NCBI RefSeq assembly: GCF_030247195.1
Contig: NC_080671.1
Location: forward strand, 203,092,897 to 203,156,896
Source of the DNA: Topomyia yanbarensis
Lineage: Eukaryota; Arthropoda; Insecta; Diptera; Culicidae
Direction of reading: 5' to 3'
Length of the DNA stretch: 64,000 nucleotides
Positions 10,040 through 22,948 of the stretch are shown here, in pieces; within the stretch, counting starts at the first letter, position 1, and each line of letters starts with the position of its first letter. Below the pieces are notes generated by a model. That model worked only from the letters and a program-made list of their open reading frames with translations, ran no database searches and was not told the origin of the DNA. The position numbers and the translations under genes were made by a program.

Positions 10040-12003
10040 GGACGAGCATGTTACTCGTGTGGTAAGCGAGCACCAACTGATACAAAACAAGCTCGCGTGA
10101 CCTGTATATATATATAACATTCCCGTATGTAATGAAACGCTTACATGCTCCTTTTTGACGGGCGTGAGATGTGCTTGCAAATTGCGCATTTTCATCGCTG
10201 TTTTCGAAGGATTTCCTAAAAATCCTTGTTTTGTTTTATTTATGGTAGTCGCACTAATTCCGAAATTTAATACGAAATACGTGTACGAATTTCCGATCAG
10301 ATAGTGCAAAAATATTGCGATTTCGATCAGTAGAACGAAGATATTCTTTTCAAACCTGGGAAAATTTCTCAACTGAAATTTTTGAAACGGGACCCCATAT
10401 TGAAACGTTAGAAGTATTCTACTTCAAAATAGGCAAACTCTGCCTTTTACTAATTTGAATTTCAACTAAACGGTTTGTGGTTACAGGCAGACCATATTTT
10501 TCTGCGTGTACCAAAAATGCGGACCAAAAACTTTTACTAGAGAGACCTTCGACATTTTGAAAAAAAAACTACAAGTGACAGCGCTATGGGGTTGTACGAA
10601 TTGCAGACGTAGGACTGCAATTCGTGAAATATTTAATTTCTTATTACATTTGGATTAATAATTAATCAAACATATTTCTTTCTACAGTTCACTTCATGAA
10701 TCAAACCGTCTTGCTCATCAGCTCATTTTATTTACAATGGGCGATCGAATCCGATTAACGAAAGCAGACAGAAAACTGCGATGGAAAACCGAACAAATAT
10801 CTGGAACTGCTTTAAAATTTTAAAAGGTTTTCTATTGTGTGCGGTAAACAACCAGACGAATGCTTTAAAATCATGTTTTAGACAATACAGTCGCAGTTCT
10901 TGTATAGGACAAGCTTTATAGTTTTATTTTTCCGTTATTGTAATTTTCCTAAAGTACACATATAAATGTAGCGAATGCAGTGGTATTAATCATATATCGA
11001 AGCAAAACATATACAAGAATCGAAAATAGTTTTATGGATGGACTTAGACACATTTTTGCGGCGATTTTTTGAGTAACAGTGCATCCATTCAAAAATAGGC
11101 TTTGTAGTACCTATGTATTGGTAGAATCATAGCGGGATAGGTTGAGTGGAAATGAATCTCGTGGAATCAATAAATTGATGAAACGTAAATAATAAACCTT
11201 CTTTGCATTTTCTTCTATCCATTCGCGTGAATTTGTTGCTAAGATAGTTTTCGTCTCCTTAGCCTGTCATGGAGATGACAACACAAAGAAAAAACGAAAG
11301 CTTAGATTTCTATCATACACGCAACACTTGGATATACCTACACATTCGCCTCAAACAATAAACCCAAGCGAACGGTGTACCGTGCTTGAATCAAAAAGCT
11401 GTGCCAATACATCGTATCCGTACACGAATGGAAGATACGCACCAAGCAAAATGAATCAACGCTGGTGATGATAGGTGGAGCGAAAGAGACAACTAGTACC
11501 ACGACGCTAGCCTCTGCTACACGGCTGTTGGAGCATGCAGCGCAGTGCTCTGCTCTGCCTGCTGTCCAAGAGGCAACTGAGCTTGTCTGACCAAATCTGT
11601 TCTTTAAATAGTCGATGATGACGTCATTCATAGAAGCGTTGCGTGTTAGGTACATAAATCTGTCGTGCCAGACTAGGGAAGCGCAGCCTTCTGTGTGCAA
11701 ATGCGTGATATATTGACTATGTTGAACATTATTTAAAATTTTAATGCCATGATATCAAACATCTTTGGGTTTATCTATTGGAATCTATTCTTAGAAGTAT
11801 TTCTGAGCGATATGCGCAAAAAATTGAAAATTTACCGTAAGATGGCTGAATTATAAGCGTTTAAAATTGGACCATACGTTACATACCATTTTTGTAGAAT
11901 TTGCAAAGTGCACCCCCATATCGAAAACAAAGACGTAGTCCTACGTCAAAAAAAAAAACAAACAAACAAAACATGCTCTGCAAAACAAACATGCTCCGAC
12001 CCA
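10040..12003. other. unassigned DNA
   Basis: No recognisable gene. The longer chance frames at 9974-10372 and 11338-11700 on the minus strand have no domain. TTTGAAACGGGACCCC near 10383 is shared with about 4290. Confidence 0.35.
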
Positions 12004-12222
12004 CACGCAGAATTTTATTTATGCATCGACAGCAAATTTTTTTATCTGCCTCTCGTTTCTTCTACTGTAAATTTTATGCATTGGACATATTCGGTCTATC
12101 CACTCATTGAATGCTTACTAGAAGTACTAGAGTATATACATGAAAATGCATAAAAATCACAGCAGAAGGAAAGAGACGGGAATAGAAAGTATGCTAACTA
12201 TGCATATTTTTGTTTCTCAGTG
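12004..12222. mobile_element. MITE of the CACTGAGAAA/CACGCAGAA family
   Basis: 219 bp from CACGCAGAATTTTATTTATG to TTTTTGTTTCTCAGTG. The interior has TTATGCATTGGACATATTCG and its inverted partner around TGCATAAAAATCACAGCAG. It is the inverse of the complete copy at 63759-63969. The flanking dinucleotides are CA on both sides. Confidence 0.85.
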
Positions 12223-12560
12223 CAGTCACCATGACAAGCAGAAAGTTTGTAAAAGTTAAGCAAAGCAAAATTGATTCTGGCAGAGTTTTTGCCAGCATTT
12301 TGCGCGATTTATGCAAGAATTCTGACAAAGAATTCGCTGAAATGCATCAACTGTTTCTGACAGAAGCGGTTAAACTAACCGATGCTGCTCACGTTTAGCC
12401 AGAATCCAGCCTGGAATGTACGGCCAGGATTTCTGTACGCTTCCTGCCACAACTTTGTTAGATGTTTTGCTCGATTCGTGCTAAGATTCTAACAGGTAGG
12501 AATTGCCAGGATCTTTGCACGGATTATTTCCGAGTTGTGCCAGAGTTTTGCTTGGTTCCT
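12223..12560. repeat. partial copy of the 38653-39141 element
   Basis: Begins CACCATGACAAGCAGAAAG, as the reverse complement of the right end of the element at 38653-39141. The two align for about 300 bp. Translation looks superficially conserved (GRVFASILRDLC against GRVSASILRDLC), but both copies have stops and no known domain, so I read this as repeat DNA. Confidence 0.7.
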
Positions 12561-13485
12561 GAGTCAGTAAGACCAAATAAAGGTTTTTTAAATAAGTGTA
12601 ATTCATAGAAGTCGATACAAATGAAGTGAAGTGATAGCGGATTAAAGAAATGTATGAATCTGTAAATCTACATTGTTTCGTTTTTTGAAATAATTATTCT
12701 ATTCTATTAAAATTTAGCCCAGATTATTTAATACTTCACAAATGTTCGATGGTGTTAAAGGGTTAAAATCTGTTGTGGACTACGTTGCTCGTGTTAATTG
12801 ATGGTCAACATTCAAAATTCTCTCAGGATTCCACGTTTTTCTAGGTAAAATTAAATTCTCGGTTTTCCATGTTTTCCCCCGATTTTCCCAGACTTTAACC
12901 AGATTTGAAATATTTTATAATAAGCAAGAGTTGAGACAAAAATTGTGGGTGAACGGAGAACAGTGGGTCTAGTTATGTACGGTATGCAAACTAGGCTCGA
13001 TGGCGGATCCAAGACATAGTGCCTCGATCATATACATTTGGAACAACATCAGATGTTGTTTCAAACTGTTCTCAATTCCTATTCGACAGCTCTCACCACG
13101 CCACCGATGTTACGGCTTGGTAAGGCCAAACTGGTGTCGAGGGGGGTCAATTAATGTTCTGAAAGAGATGAGCAGCGGTAAGTAAGTTTTACAAGAGGAA
13201 ATGAGATACTTACTACACAATATTCGATTCAGCAAAGCTGAGAAATAAGTTTCTACATGTCATAAAAATCAGCGCATTCGCCGGAAGGTTAAGTATGGAA
13301 GATCTTTTGATCAAGTGTTCCGACGGAAATTGAGGATCCGATAGAGATCCTTTCTATGAGACGGTCGACCGACGGAGTCGAAATGCCGGAAGAGATGAAC
13401 AGCGCCAAGCGAGTTTAACATGAGAGAATGAAACTATCATTGAAATGAAATCTGTAAGTAGCACTAACAAAATTCTTAATTTCAG
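12561..13485. other. unassigned DNA
   Basis: No recognised gene. A donor-like GTAAGTAAG at about 13179 and an echo of GAAGAGATGAACAGCG near 13391 hint at a short duplication or at unrecognised exons. Confidence 0.35.
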
Positions 13486-13548
13486 GAACTGTACGAGATG
13501 GCGCTGGGCCTGTGGCCTTCGACTGGCATGGTCAATTCTCATTGATTC
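13486..13548 (+). other. candidate 63-nt exon
   Basis: Good splice signals: branch-like CACTAAC, then TTAATTTCAG before it and GTAAGT after it. The length is an exact multiple of three. Two of the three frames are open, one reading TVRDGAGPVAFDWHGQFSLI. I do not recognise the product and no partner exon is certain. Confidence 0.25.
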
Positions 13549-13730
13549 GTAAGTCTTCTTGGCTGGTTGGTAGATATGTGCTCCTACTTGCAAGTTGATC
13601 AAATTGCTTGGGTGGGGAACATGTGGATTGTACTAGTTGTCGACTCTTTCGATCGTGGGTATGAGGCTAGTTCAGGAAAGGAGTGCAGGACTGGCACCTA
13701 AGAGATAGTTAATTCAATATTAATTCGTCA

Positions 13731-13930
13731 AAAGGGCGAAAGTGTTTTTTGTAAACAAACTTGTTTCGCTCATTAGTCTGCTGGAGAGTGGAATTTCATG
13801 AAAAATACGCGTTAATGTAAATTTTTACCCTTCGTAGAAGTAATTTCAATTGTTTTATGCTTTGAAATTATAGTAAATTAAGAGGAACCATCAAAATAAA
13901 AGTTTGTTTACAAATCTTATTTGCCCTATT
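13731..13930. mobile_element. MITE, TTTGTAAACAAACTT inverted ends
   Basis: Ends AAAGGGCGAA and AATAGGGCAAATAAG lead into inverted copies of TTTGTAAACAAACTT. A second copy lies at 44143-44344. No coding capacity. Confidence 0.7.
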
Positions 13931-14584
13931 GCAAATTTAATATGGAATTATTCAGGACTTTTTCTTACGATTACTTAGCTCGACCAAGCACTCCGGCTCT
14001 CAGAAATGATAAGCAATTCTTTCGGGTCGGTGTGGTCTATTCGAGTCGAACCAGGCGGACATTCGGTTCGAGCAAACTTTATGGGGAATAGTGGATAAAT
14101 ATTTCTTACGCCTTTATTGGCAGATTCTTTTTGCGAAATCCTAAAATACCTTCACTGGTATAGCTACTCAGGATAATAATAATAGAAAAATTAAGGGTTT
14201 GCCTGGTCCATAATGTAATGAATACGTATATTGACTAGAACAGGGATAATCGAATTCTGTTATAAGATAGAGATGAAACAACACAGTTGAAGGAAAAGTA
14301 TTCGCGAGTAAGGACTAATACTGCTAGTATGTTTACCGTTTCAATTAATGGTCGATTGATCCGCTTCGGACCTAAGAGACAAAAAGGAGATTAAGAAGAG
14401 ACAAGTGGATTCAATGCGAAATTTGCCAATATGACGTTGACCCCAAGGCGATGTTAGGATGAATTTCCATAGGATGACAGACTAGATGACACGCTCTAAA
14501 TTTGTGCCAAATAGTTTGTATGTATGTATGAAAGTATGTATGAATGTAAGCCCCTATGTACGTCTGTATGCATGGATGTGTATA

Positions 14585-14661
14585 CTGCCGTTATAAGCAT
14601 ATTTGTCACATGTTCTATGGGATTCCCTATATACATGGGACAATTATGCGTAGAACGGCAG
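14585..14661. mobile_element. 77-bp hairpin MITE
   Basis: Inverted ends CTGCCGTTATAAGCATA and CTGCCGTTCTACGCATA enclose CATGTTCTATGGGATTCCC. A second copy of identical length lies at 24535-24611. The whole unit can fold into one hairpin. Confidence 0.75.
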
Positions 14662-14689
14662 CATAGGAGCAATGTATTTCTGAGCAACA

Positions 14690-15779
14690 TGGAAGGACAG
14701 CATCTGAGCCGCCAAAACGCTCATGGGAAGCCGGATGTGCGGTCGTAGGTGTGACCATAAAGCACTGCACACACTGTCAAGTGCAATGGTGAGACGGTAG
14801 ATGTACAGTTGATGCACATAGGTTGCAGAAATAGGTTGTTGAGACAGCCCGATTGCACACTGATGAATAAGCCAATAAACAAGAATTGAGACAAAAATTA
14901 ATTTCGTTTTTTAACGTAAAGGAAGCTGCGATACAAACTTGTTTTTCTTGAAATCAATTCAATGTCACTTAGTCCGGTCTGACTTAACATCGACCATATA
15001 TTCCTCGAAATTTCCAATAAAGTGTGTTGAAATACAATTCAATAGAGCAAAAAATTTTCAATTGAATGTTTCTGGACCCTACAAGCTGTGAATGTTTGAA
15101 ATATTGAAAAACAGAAATGTTGCCTCTATAGGTCACAAAATGACAAATTGCCAACAATAGTACGGCTGACCATTTTTTACTATAAAACCGCAAATTTCCA
15201 CAAATCTTAACATGACAAGAAAACAAAAAAAAAATTGTAAGTTGTAAATCAATATTTTCTTACAAATCAATCATTCACGTTTGTACACTCTAGTAACTAC
15301 CAACTCTTTTTAAAAACCTTGATAAAGGTGGAATAGATCTGTCGAAACGTTGGAAGTAAAAACAATATTGTTGTTTTCGATAATTCACGGCTAATAAACC
15401 GAAAAATATCCCTTACAAAATTAGCTCGACAGTCAAGAGACATTTCCAAAATCATTTTGTTTGTATTTTTCGTATCCTATACCATAGACTTTGAAAGTGA
15501 CCAATTGTAGTCATAAAGCTGTAAACAGATGACAGCTTTTCAAATTGAAATAAATTAAAACTTTCAAGACATATTATTTGAATAATTGCCCCATATAGGG
15601 AGTTCTGTGTATAGTGGCAGTATGTATTGACGCGTTGTTAAAATCCGAGTAAGCGCATTGCGCGCGTTTTGATTGTGCGGTACAAAAATAAGTGTTCGTG
15701 AACCATGAGGCTTAGACAATTGGAAAAATTGAATACATATAGTTAGTCTCTTTAAATAGGGATAATATATATTAACTAC
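14690..15779. other. unassigned; 3' flank of the rush homologue
   Basis: A single MITE end related to 5557-5801 lies at 14962-14997. On the minus strand the frame of the last rush exon stays open from 15779 to about 15575, but the translation does not look like protein. The final coding exon may lie here or further left. I could not identify it. Confidence 0.4.
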
Positions 15780-18099
15780 CTGATCGTGGGCCTCTTTTGA
15801 TTCTTCTTCATCATCGGAATCATCATCGCCCGAGCTTTCGGGTGATGTAACCGGCTTATTGTTGTTAGAATTTATTCCTTTGTTCTGTAAGGTTAGAAAT
15901 AATGTTAGTCAAATTGCCGACGAATCGTGTATGTTGTTTTAATTTGAATTACGACGAATTAAGTATTTGAAATGCAAACCACAATCGTTAAAAAAAATCC
16001 GTCGTAAGGCAAAATAAGGCTGCTTATACCTCTTCACGCTTCAATGAGCTCAGACCGTCGTAACAGTCCAGACAAACACGCAGCGGTTTGGTGCTCTGAC
16101 CTGGTAGAAGGAATTTTTTCGAGGAGCATGGCCCGCATACCACCGCACCACAATTCCGGCAGTGATGCTGATAAAATGAAATTAATGTTTATTTAATTTT
16201 TAATTTAATACTTTTTCAACGTACCCTCCGAATCAACATTGTGAACTGAGTTTTCTTGCAATGCATGCAAATGTTAGCTTCGCTATCAGGCACCCAAACT
16301 GCAGCATGGTTTTCCACTGGTTTCTTGCCACCTGTTGGAAAAAAGGAAACTATCAGAAGACTTATCTTTAATGCTTCTGCCATACTGATCATACTTTTGC
16401 GTAACAAATCTTCAATGCACTTATTTATGTGGGCCATCCATTCTTGTTTTTCAGTCTGTGTAGCTGCATAAACTGCAAAGGATTTCGTTGCCGTCCGTAT
16501 GAGCCACCCGTTCCTATAATCTGCAAGTACAAGAAACGATGAATAACTGCCTAGGCATTTTAAAATTACACCAACATACGTCCATTGTCTTCCAAGGCTT
16601 GCAGTTGCACTTCTTCCAGTGGTATAAGATGCTGTTTATTGTACTTTTTCTTTCCGATTACAATATTGCCATAGACCAGGATATCATTGAACAAGAAAAA
16701 TTGACGCGCTTTTGGACGCTTGCGGCACATTTTTGTGAGAACACCTTCTCCGACCAAGACCCGACCTGGAACGTACAGTGGCTGTCCGGAGCTGCCGAAA
16801 CAGTTCTCCACCATTTGTATTCGACGAGCATTTGCCTCACTATTTACTGTTGAATGGCATCATTAATTAAATGAACGCAAAGCATTATTATCGAACTTTT
16901 AATACAGTTGTTATCAATATAGTATACTAGCTAATACCCATCGCGCGTTGCTGCGACGCTTTGCGAAATAGGAGGAAAACACAATTTGTTCCAAAGCGCC
17001 ATCTGGCGGGCAGATAATCTCCAACTAATAGGACACAAACACGCCCCATACCAAATACCTACTGTGTGCAAATTTTTACGGAAATCGGTTAAGCCGTTTG
17101 GGAGTCTATAAATCATATACATACAAACTTTGACTTTTATATATATAGATTTTCCAGCCTGATATTTGTAATTTTATTGAGCACGATAACCTGTTAGTAC
17201 AGACTTTGAATCAGGTCAAGGAAGTCAAGATATTGCCGAACATACTATTTGTCTTCTCAATTCGACATTCTCACGTTCTATTACATATACGTTATGTACC
17301 AAACTGAAAACCACACTTGAATAAATTGGTTCATATTCGCTGATTGCACGCATATTTAAGATTATTCGATGCAATAGCTACTTTTCAGTAAGTTGCAACT
17401 CTTTATGCTGATAGCAGTCCTGATATTGTTGAGGTCTAATGATGAAGTGAACTGTGTTTATGAGTCATCTTCAGATCCTTGGAACAGAAATTCTCATATC
17501 AACAGTCACAGCACAACAAATAAACAAAGGACTTGATAAACAAATGAAACTTGCAACTATATGGGTGCGACAAACTTTTAGCAAAATTCGCTATTGGAAG
17601 ATTAGCTACTATAATATAGCTACTATATTATATGCGTTTCCTGTGTACAGGTAGCGAAGCGTTAATAAAAAAAAATTCTTGCGGGATATGACATCTATAG
17701 CGCAGTAAATTCAAATCACTGCACAAAAAGTATCCGTCCAATTTGATTCACAAAACAGACGGTTCACCATCAAAATTTTAATTATTTCTTGGCTCAATCT
17801 CTAGCTGTAACAAATTATCGCGTGATAAATAAATAAAACGCTAGGGATATGCCTCGCCTAAGAGGAACAATTCATGCAAGGTTGTAGCAGCTCATTTTTG
17901 GCTGAATCACCAGATTACTGAAGCTTTTGTTGACAAGTGAGTTTTATAAATTCCGTCAACTAGCGACATGGAACAAAAGAGTTACATTATTAATGTATTC
18001 ACCGAAAAATATATTTCTTAAGCGATACAGACAAAAGTATTTATCCACGAATATCGGAGACAAATCCCTTTTTATGTACTCACCCAGTTTGTCCACCAT
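15780..18099 (-). CDS. rush: Phafin/PLEKHF-type PH-FYVE protein (3' end not found)
   Basis: Six minus-strand exons join in one frame: 18099-18084, 16846-16580, 16520-16395, 16331-16225, 16167-16030 and 15884-15780. All junctions have GT/AG and phases agree, giving about 253 residues. The start MVDKLVNSEANARRI matches the family start MVDRLANSEAN. A PH domain (about 30-130) includes KARQFFLFNDILVYGNIV and RNGWLIRTATKSFAVYA. The FYVE finger (about 149-213) has WVPD, RRHHCRNCG, CGPC and RVCLDC, so the eight zinc ligands and PI3P motifs are intact. An acidic SSGDDDSDDEEE tail follows, as in vertebrate PLEKHF2. Family members bind PI3P on early endosomes and act in endosomal trafficking. Exon 6 ends in a donor (CAG|GTAGTT), so one more exon is expected. 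Intron 1 (1.2 kb) holds a dispersed repeat; the others are 57-145 nt. Confidence 0.95.
16921..17150. repeat. dispersed repeat in rush intron 1
   Basis: Runs from TAGCTAATACCCATCGCGCG to an end rich in ACATACAAACTTTGAC and TTTTATATATATAGAT. GAAATCGGTTAAGCCGTTT followed by ACATACAAACTTTGAC is typical of high-copy insect retroposon tails. I cannot assign the family. Confidence 0.5.
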
Positions 18100-19849
18100 T
18101 TTTACAGTATTTTACACTTTTGACTTTCTCTTTCGCTTTAATTACTGCACTGAACGAAAGTAAATCAAAACATCGCTCCCACCCAATGTTGCCACTTTTT
18201 TAAACGTAAATCTGGCAGTTCAACATAAAATGTCTGGCAAAATTTGTCTTTTTCCTTATAAAAAAATATTATACATAAATTTAATAAGGATATGATACAC
18301 ATTTGAGTTTTCGTAGAATGAACATCAATCGTTTTTTATTTAAATTTGTGGAAAAATTACCAAATTTTCCTAATTATTATATATTAACACTTTAGTTATA
18401 GTAAAGTTTGTAAGATAACTAATTCTATAACTTAAAAATCCGGCAGAATGAGAGGTTTGTCTTATTTGCTTGAAGTAAACACCACTATCTCTGCCAGATA
18501 AATTTGGCATAATGGCATCCCTGTTCCCAGCCAGCGTTGTCAGAAAGGTTTTGTATTGTGGTTATCACTGGAAATTAGCAAAAATAGCGAAAAAACAAGA
18601 TAGCGACAAGATTGCGAAACCGCCATTTTTATCATTTAACTTCTTCAATTCCACAATGCTACAACAATATAATTTGAATTGATTTTTATATGAAGTGTTT
18701 GAGCGACTATTGGTCTCGAACCAAGGCAAAACTTAGAAGGATGCAAAGGAATCGAGTTAGGAATCAAAAAGGCACACTAAACAATAAATTAAAGGGGGCC
18801 AAAAAATAGTAACAAATAATTTCCAATTTTAGCTCAACAGGTAGTGAAGGGGTGAATAAATCCATGAACTATCAATTCATGGCCGTCCGATTCCTGACCA
18901 ATAGGGCCTATATATTGCTTGATGTTTGTTCTAAACTGGGCGCATGGATCTAACAGGGTATATTTTCCATTCTTTTGCTATTTTGAACTGATTCTGTCGC
19001 ATGCTACACGGTTAAATAAAACAACCTGCAGCATAAGTTTTTTTTAACTTACTTTTGAGTTGTGCGTCGCTTTCGCACTTATTAGTGTTGTCAAAAACAA
19101 AACGAGAGATTCGACTCAGTCGAGGTCTTCCGTGGAGGAAGGTACTTTTGAGTTGTTTGGGGTAAATTTGAGTATAAAAAACCTATCAATGAGTTGTAAT
19201 TTTTGCTGTGGTTAAATGGAAACTACCTTCAACACGGTTTACCTAATTTTAAGTTCCCCCACGATACCACGAGATTGAGTCAAAGGAACTCAATTTTAGG
19301 TAGTTTTTCGTTTCCGTGTAATCTTCGGTGAAAAGCACAATACGACATAGATCTTTCACTAGGGCTTAAATCGCAAATGTAAACAAACTGCGTTTTCGCT
19401 ATTATGACATTATGCGACAAAAATACTACAAGATTGAGGTGAAAATTAGTTAAAATGGTTTTTAGTTCGATTTATAATTTAAGAAAACAAAACGGCGAAA
19501 CATGCATTTTCTTCGAGATTTCGACTTAGGCCCTTATTCTCATATGGAATATAAAGGCTAAACTTACATTTTTTGCAGAACCGGGCGTACGGTTATTATT
19601 GACAAAATTATTCTTTTAACGGCGGTTCTATTATATAAATGATAAGCAATATCTACTATGATCATGTCTACTCGATAGTTGTTGCACATAAACATTCGAA
19701 TATTTCGATATTTTCATGTAATTCGAAGAAAAGATGCACGCGCCCTTTCATTTACATTCGGTTTCTATGCGCCCATTTGCTGAGCCCTATTAAAAAGTAT
19801 ACTGTCAAGCTCGCCCATTTACCCAGCCCTACCCAGCAAGACAGAGTCA
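18100..19849. other. 5' flank of the rush homologue, no other gene
   Basis: The transcription start of the rush homologue should fall just right of 18099. Past that I see only AT-rich DNA. The string AGATCTTTCACTAGGGC near 19350 is shared with arms at about 26675 and 27757, so dispersed repeat is present. Confidence 0.4.
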
Positions 19850-22234
19850 GTTTAGCCCTAGGATAGGATCCGCCAGCTCTGTCTTCTGTTTTTGAACCAA
19901 TTCTGAACCAGCTCGTGATTGGACGAAAGTGACATAGGCAAACCTTCGGCTTGGAAACTAAAAGTACCAAAGGGCTGCTTGGAAGTGTTGTCATATTGTG
20001 ATATCAAACATAAAACGACGATTGTTAACCGTGTTGATTTTTTTGTTTTCTCGAGATACCGCTTTCTTTCTATAACATCCGTCTGTAATTATGAAGTGCA
20101 GGCATTATTTGGCAGACGAAATCAAACATATTATCCAGAACTGAAGCTCCCAAGAGATCCGGTAGCGCGGTTATCGTGGATTCTGTTCTGTGTGCGGAGT
20201 AATGCGGAAATGCCTCTTTTCGAAATCAACAGGCTGTGTAGCGTAAGTATGAAAATATTTTGAACATCATGTAAAAATTGTCTTTGTTCCAGTACCGAGT
20301 AAATTGGAAGTACTGAGCAAACAGGGAGAAAGTTATCCCGGAAGTCGCTTCTTGTTCTTCCTTTGGTATTATCGATACAGTTGAATTGTACAGTTTTCAA
20401 CTGAATCGATCATCGGTGTAAATAGGAGAGTGTATTTTCTACTGCTGTTTTCTCCGAAACAATCACATATAAAAACCTATACATTCCTCCAAAACAAAAA
20501 TTAAACCTTGCAGAAAAGTAGTTTTAGAATATTTAAAATAAATCCGAACAGAGAAAATTATTCTTGTGACAGAGGTTGCTTGACTCAGAAAGCAACTTAC
20601 AAAAATGAAGAGGCGTGAAGATATTTTTCGTAATGTCCAACAACGAATATATATTATTTTGTTTTGCTGTATTCCGATGGAAAAAACGTTATGATCGTTT
20701 AAATGCGGATATAAAGACTAAATCTTTGATTTTTCCATGAAATTGGTACATAATATAGAATATTTTAATCAGAACAAATATACGACCGAAACAAAACAAA
20801 TATTTTGGCAACATTGGTCGAGTGGGGGTATGTCGTTTTCAACAGGGATTAGTAAAATATAAGAAGAAGCCAGCTGGCGGATCCTATCCTACACTGAAAT
20901 GAAAATGTCTTTTGTATTCATTAGATTTCTCATATAGATCGCAACTCGCTTAGTTATGTAAAATTTATATGAACCCATATGAATGTTACTAAAAGTTCAT
21001 GTTAAAACTCAGTGATATCAAATAGGTTTGAATCTTGCGCAGTCAATATGAATAAAATTAGAATAGCATATTCAAGTTATATGACTAGCTAATGATATTA
21101 GTTATCTCATTGCTACTGGTTTGGGGAATGAAGTCTGACAAGAAAAAAAACGAAATGGCTGACCAAGAGCAACTCTTAAGTTTGAGTAGCTCATAACTTG
21201 AAATCAGACGCAAGCTTTTGGAAAAAACGAGAAATTTTGAAGATTTGTTGCTCTTTAAAACAAACTACTTTTTTAACAACTTTTTTCTCCGTTGTGGGAG
21301 CAGTTCTCTGGCTAATGCCACAGGAAAAATCACTAGTAAATACAGGTACGTACAATGATTACGTGGTTTGACAAACTTTAAGTGGGTACTGTTGATCAAG
21401 TGAAAGAAATATGTTGTACCAGCTTTTATAAAAATTTAATAATCAAATTGATTTTTGATAAAGATTACTTGTAGTTAAACCGTAACGGAATAACAGAGAT
21501 TGTAAATAGCTCTTGCGTACAAATGTAACCCACAAAACCGTTCTAGGGTTAGCCGTAAGTATTTACTTGTTCGGAACTCGTTCAAAATTCTATTAGAATC
21601 TTACTCAAGTTTCGGATGATATGCTGCTGAGAATTCCGATCGATTCTGGTAGTATTTTATGAAGAAAAGCTTCTTAGAGTGCTGTTGGAGACAATAAATA
21701 TTATGATTTGCTCAGAATTTTGATGGAATCGTGCTCTTGTTTCTATAGTGAAATTCTGTCAAATATTCTAATGAAAACCCTGTTCAGAATTCTGGGGAAT
21801 TTTTTGTTCTTTATTTTGACGTAATCTTTCTAACCCTTTCAGAATTGTGCTCAGGATTTTGAGCTTTTCTTGCTAATCAAATATTCAGAAGAAAGTCAGG
21901 CGGATCCTTCTGAAATGGCCAAAGCGAAGCACTTTATTTTAGTATTCACCGCAGGAAATTCCTCTAAATGGTGTAAAAATATGAGGGAACAAGGCAAATT
22001 AGGAATGCAGAATATGGGGTTAAATGAGCAGTTCGCACTATTTTTGATGCTTTCAATAGTAATGGACACCAACCTAGTTTGGACCCTATACACTTTGGAC
22101 CCTATACATTTTGGACCCTGTTAATGTATTTGCCTCCTGCACTGCCAGGCTTCTCTACATTTGTTTGATTTGATGCAACAATTACAATGCTTGGGTAGTC
22201 TATTAAGTTTCAATATCATTAGTTCTACTCTAAT

Positions 22235-22360
22235 GGCCAATTTCTTCACTGGATGAAAGCCAGTTTTCACTGAAAACCAGTTTTTGGGGTGCTGGTAGCC
22301 AATTATCCGAAAACCGGTTTTCAACGAAAACCGGTTTTCATCCAAGTGAAGAAATTGGCC
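22235..22360. mobile_element. palindromic MITE
   Basis: Inverted ends GGCCAATTTCTTCACT. Inside each arm ACCGGTTTTC-type motifs repeat (GAAAACCGGTTTTCA on the right). About 126 bp, able to form one hairpin. Confidence 0.75.
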
Positions 22361-22866
22361 GTAATTGTTTAAAATTAAACAGAATCCACAGTTTTGGATA
22401 TACCTATCACCGAAAACGTTTCATATTTCAATGATAGAAAGAAGGAACCTGTGGACATTTTCAAATTAGATTTAAATATGCAATTGTAATATTTTTATTG
22501 ATTCTATTAGTTTGTCTGATTTGGTATTATGCCTTTTTGGTGTTTGACAAGGTTTTTTCCTACTGTTTTATCTAAATTATTATGGAAGAGTCCGAAATGT
22601 GAAAAATTCATGCTGAAAAGAAATATCATTTTCGAAGATTTCGCTTTCTTCTCAGTTAGGAAAAAGAACGCGTCGGATTTTTTAGAACCTGAAACCTTTT
22701 TCATCGAGAAGATCGCGAGCCTAAGGAAAATGTGAGTACAATTCTGCATAAGTTTTACCCATTCGGTATCCTGGATCATTTCCGCAAAAGTCGGCCGGAA
22801 TTGTGAATCAAATATCGGAAGGGTTGAATGGACAGTGTGGTCCGATAAAATTTGTTCAAATTTCAG

Positions 22867-22948
22867 GTATTTGCTCAAGGGGCCAATTATGATCAACAGG
22901 TAGCATCACTCAGTAGCCACCGTAGTCGGAGTGTCCACTCGCGTTCGG
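22867..22948 (+). other. candidate exon, unrecognised
   Basis: Bounded by AAATTTCAG and GTAAGTAT, with one open frame reading VFAQGANYDQQVASLSSH and RSRSVHSRS. A second open stretch (23035-23370, MSKRIQEMLIMCNCN...) follows. No family recognised. It lies inside transposon-like DNA, so a chance match is likely. Confidence 0.2.

Noticed and set aside
19919..20263. 114-codon ORF in element A as transposase
   Set aside because: No DDE-like or zinc-finger pattern and too short; likely chance.
21870..22124. 84-codon ORF in element B
   Set aside because: No recognisable domain; overlapping chance frame on the other strand as well.
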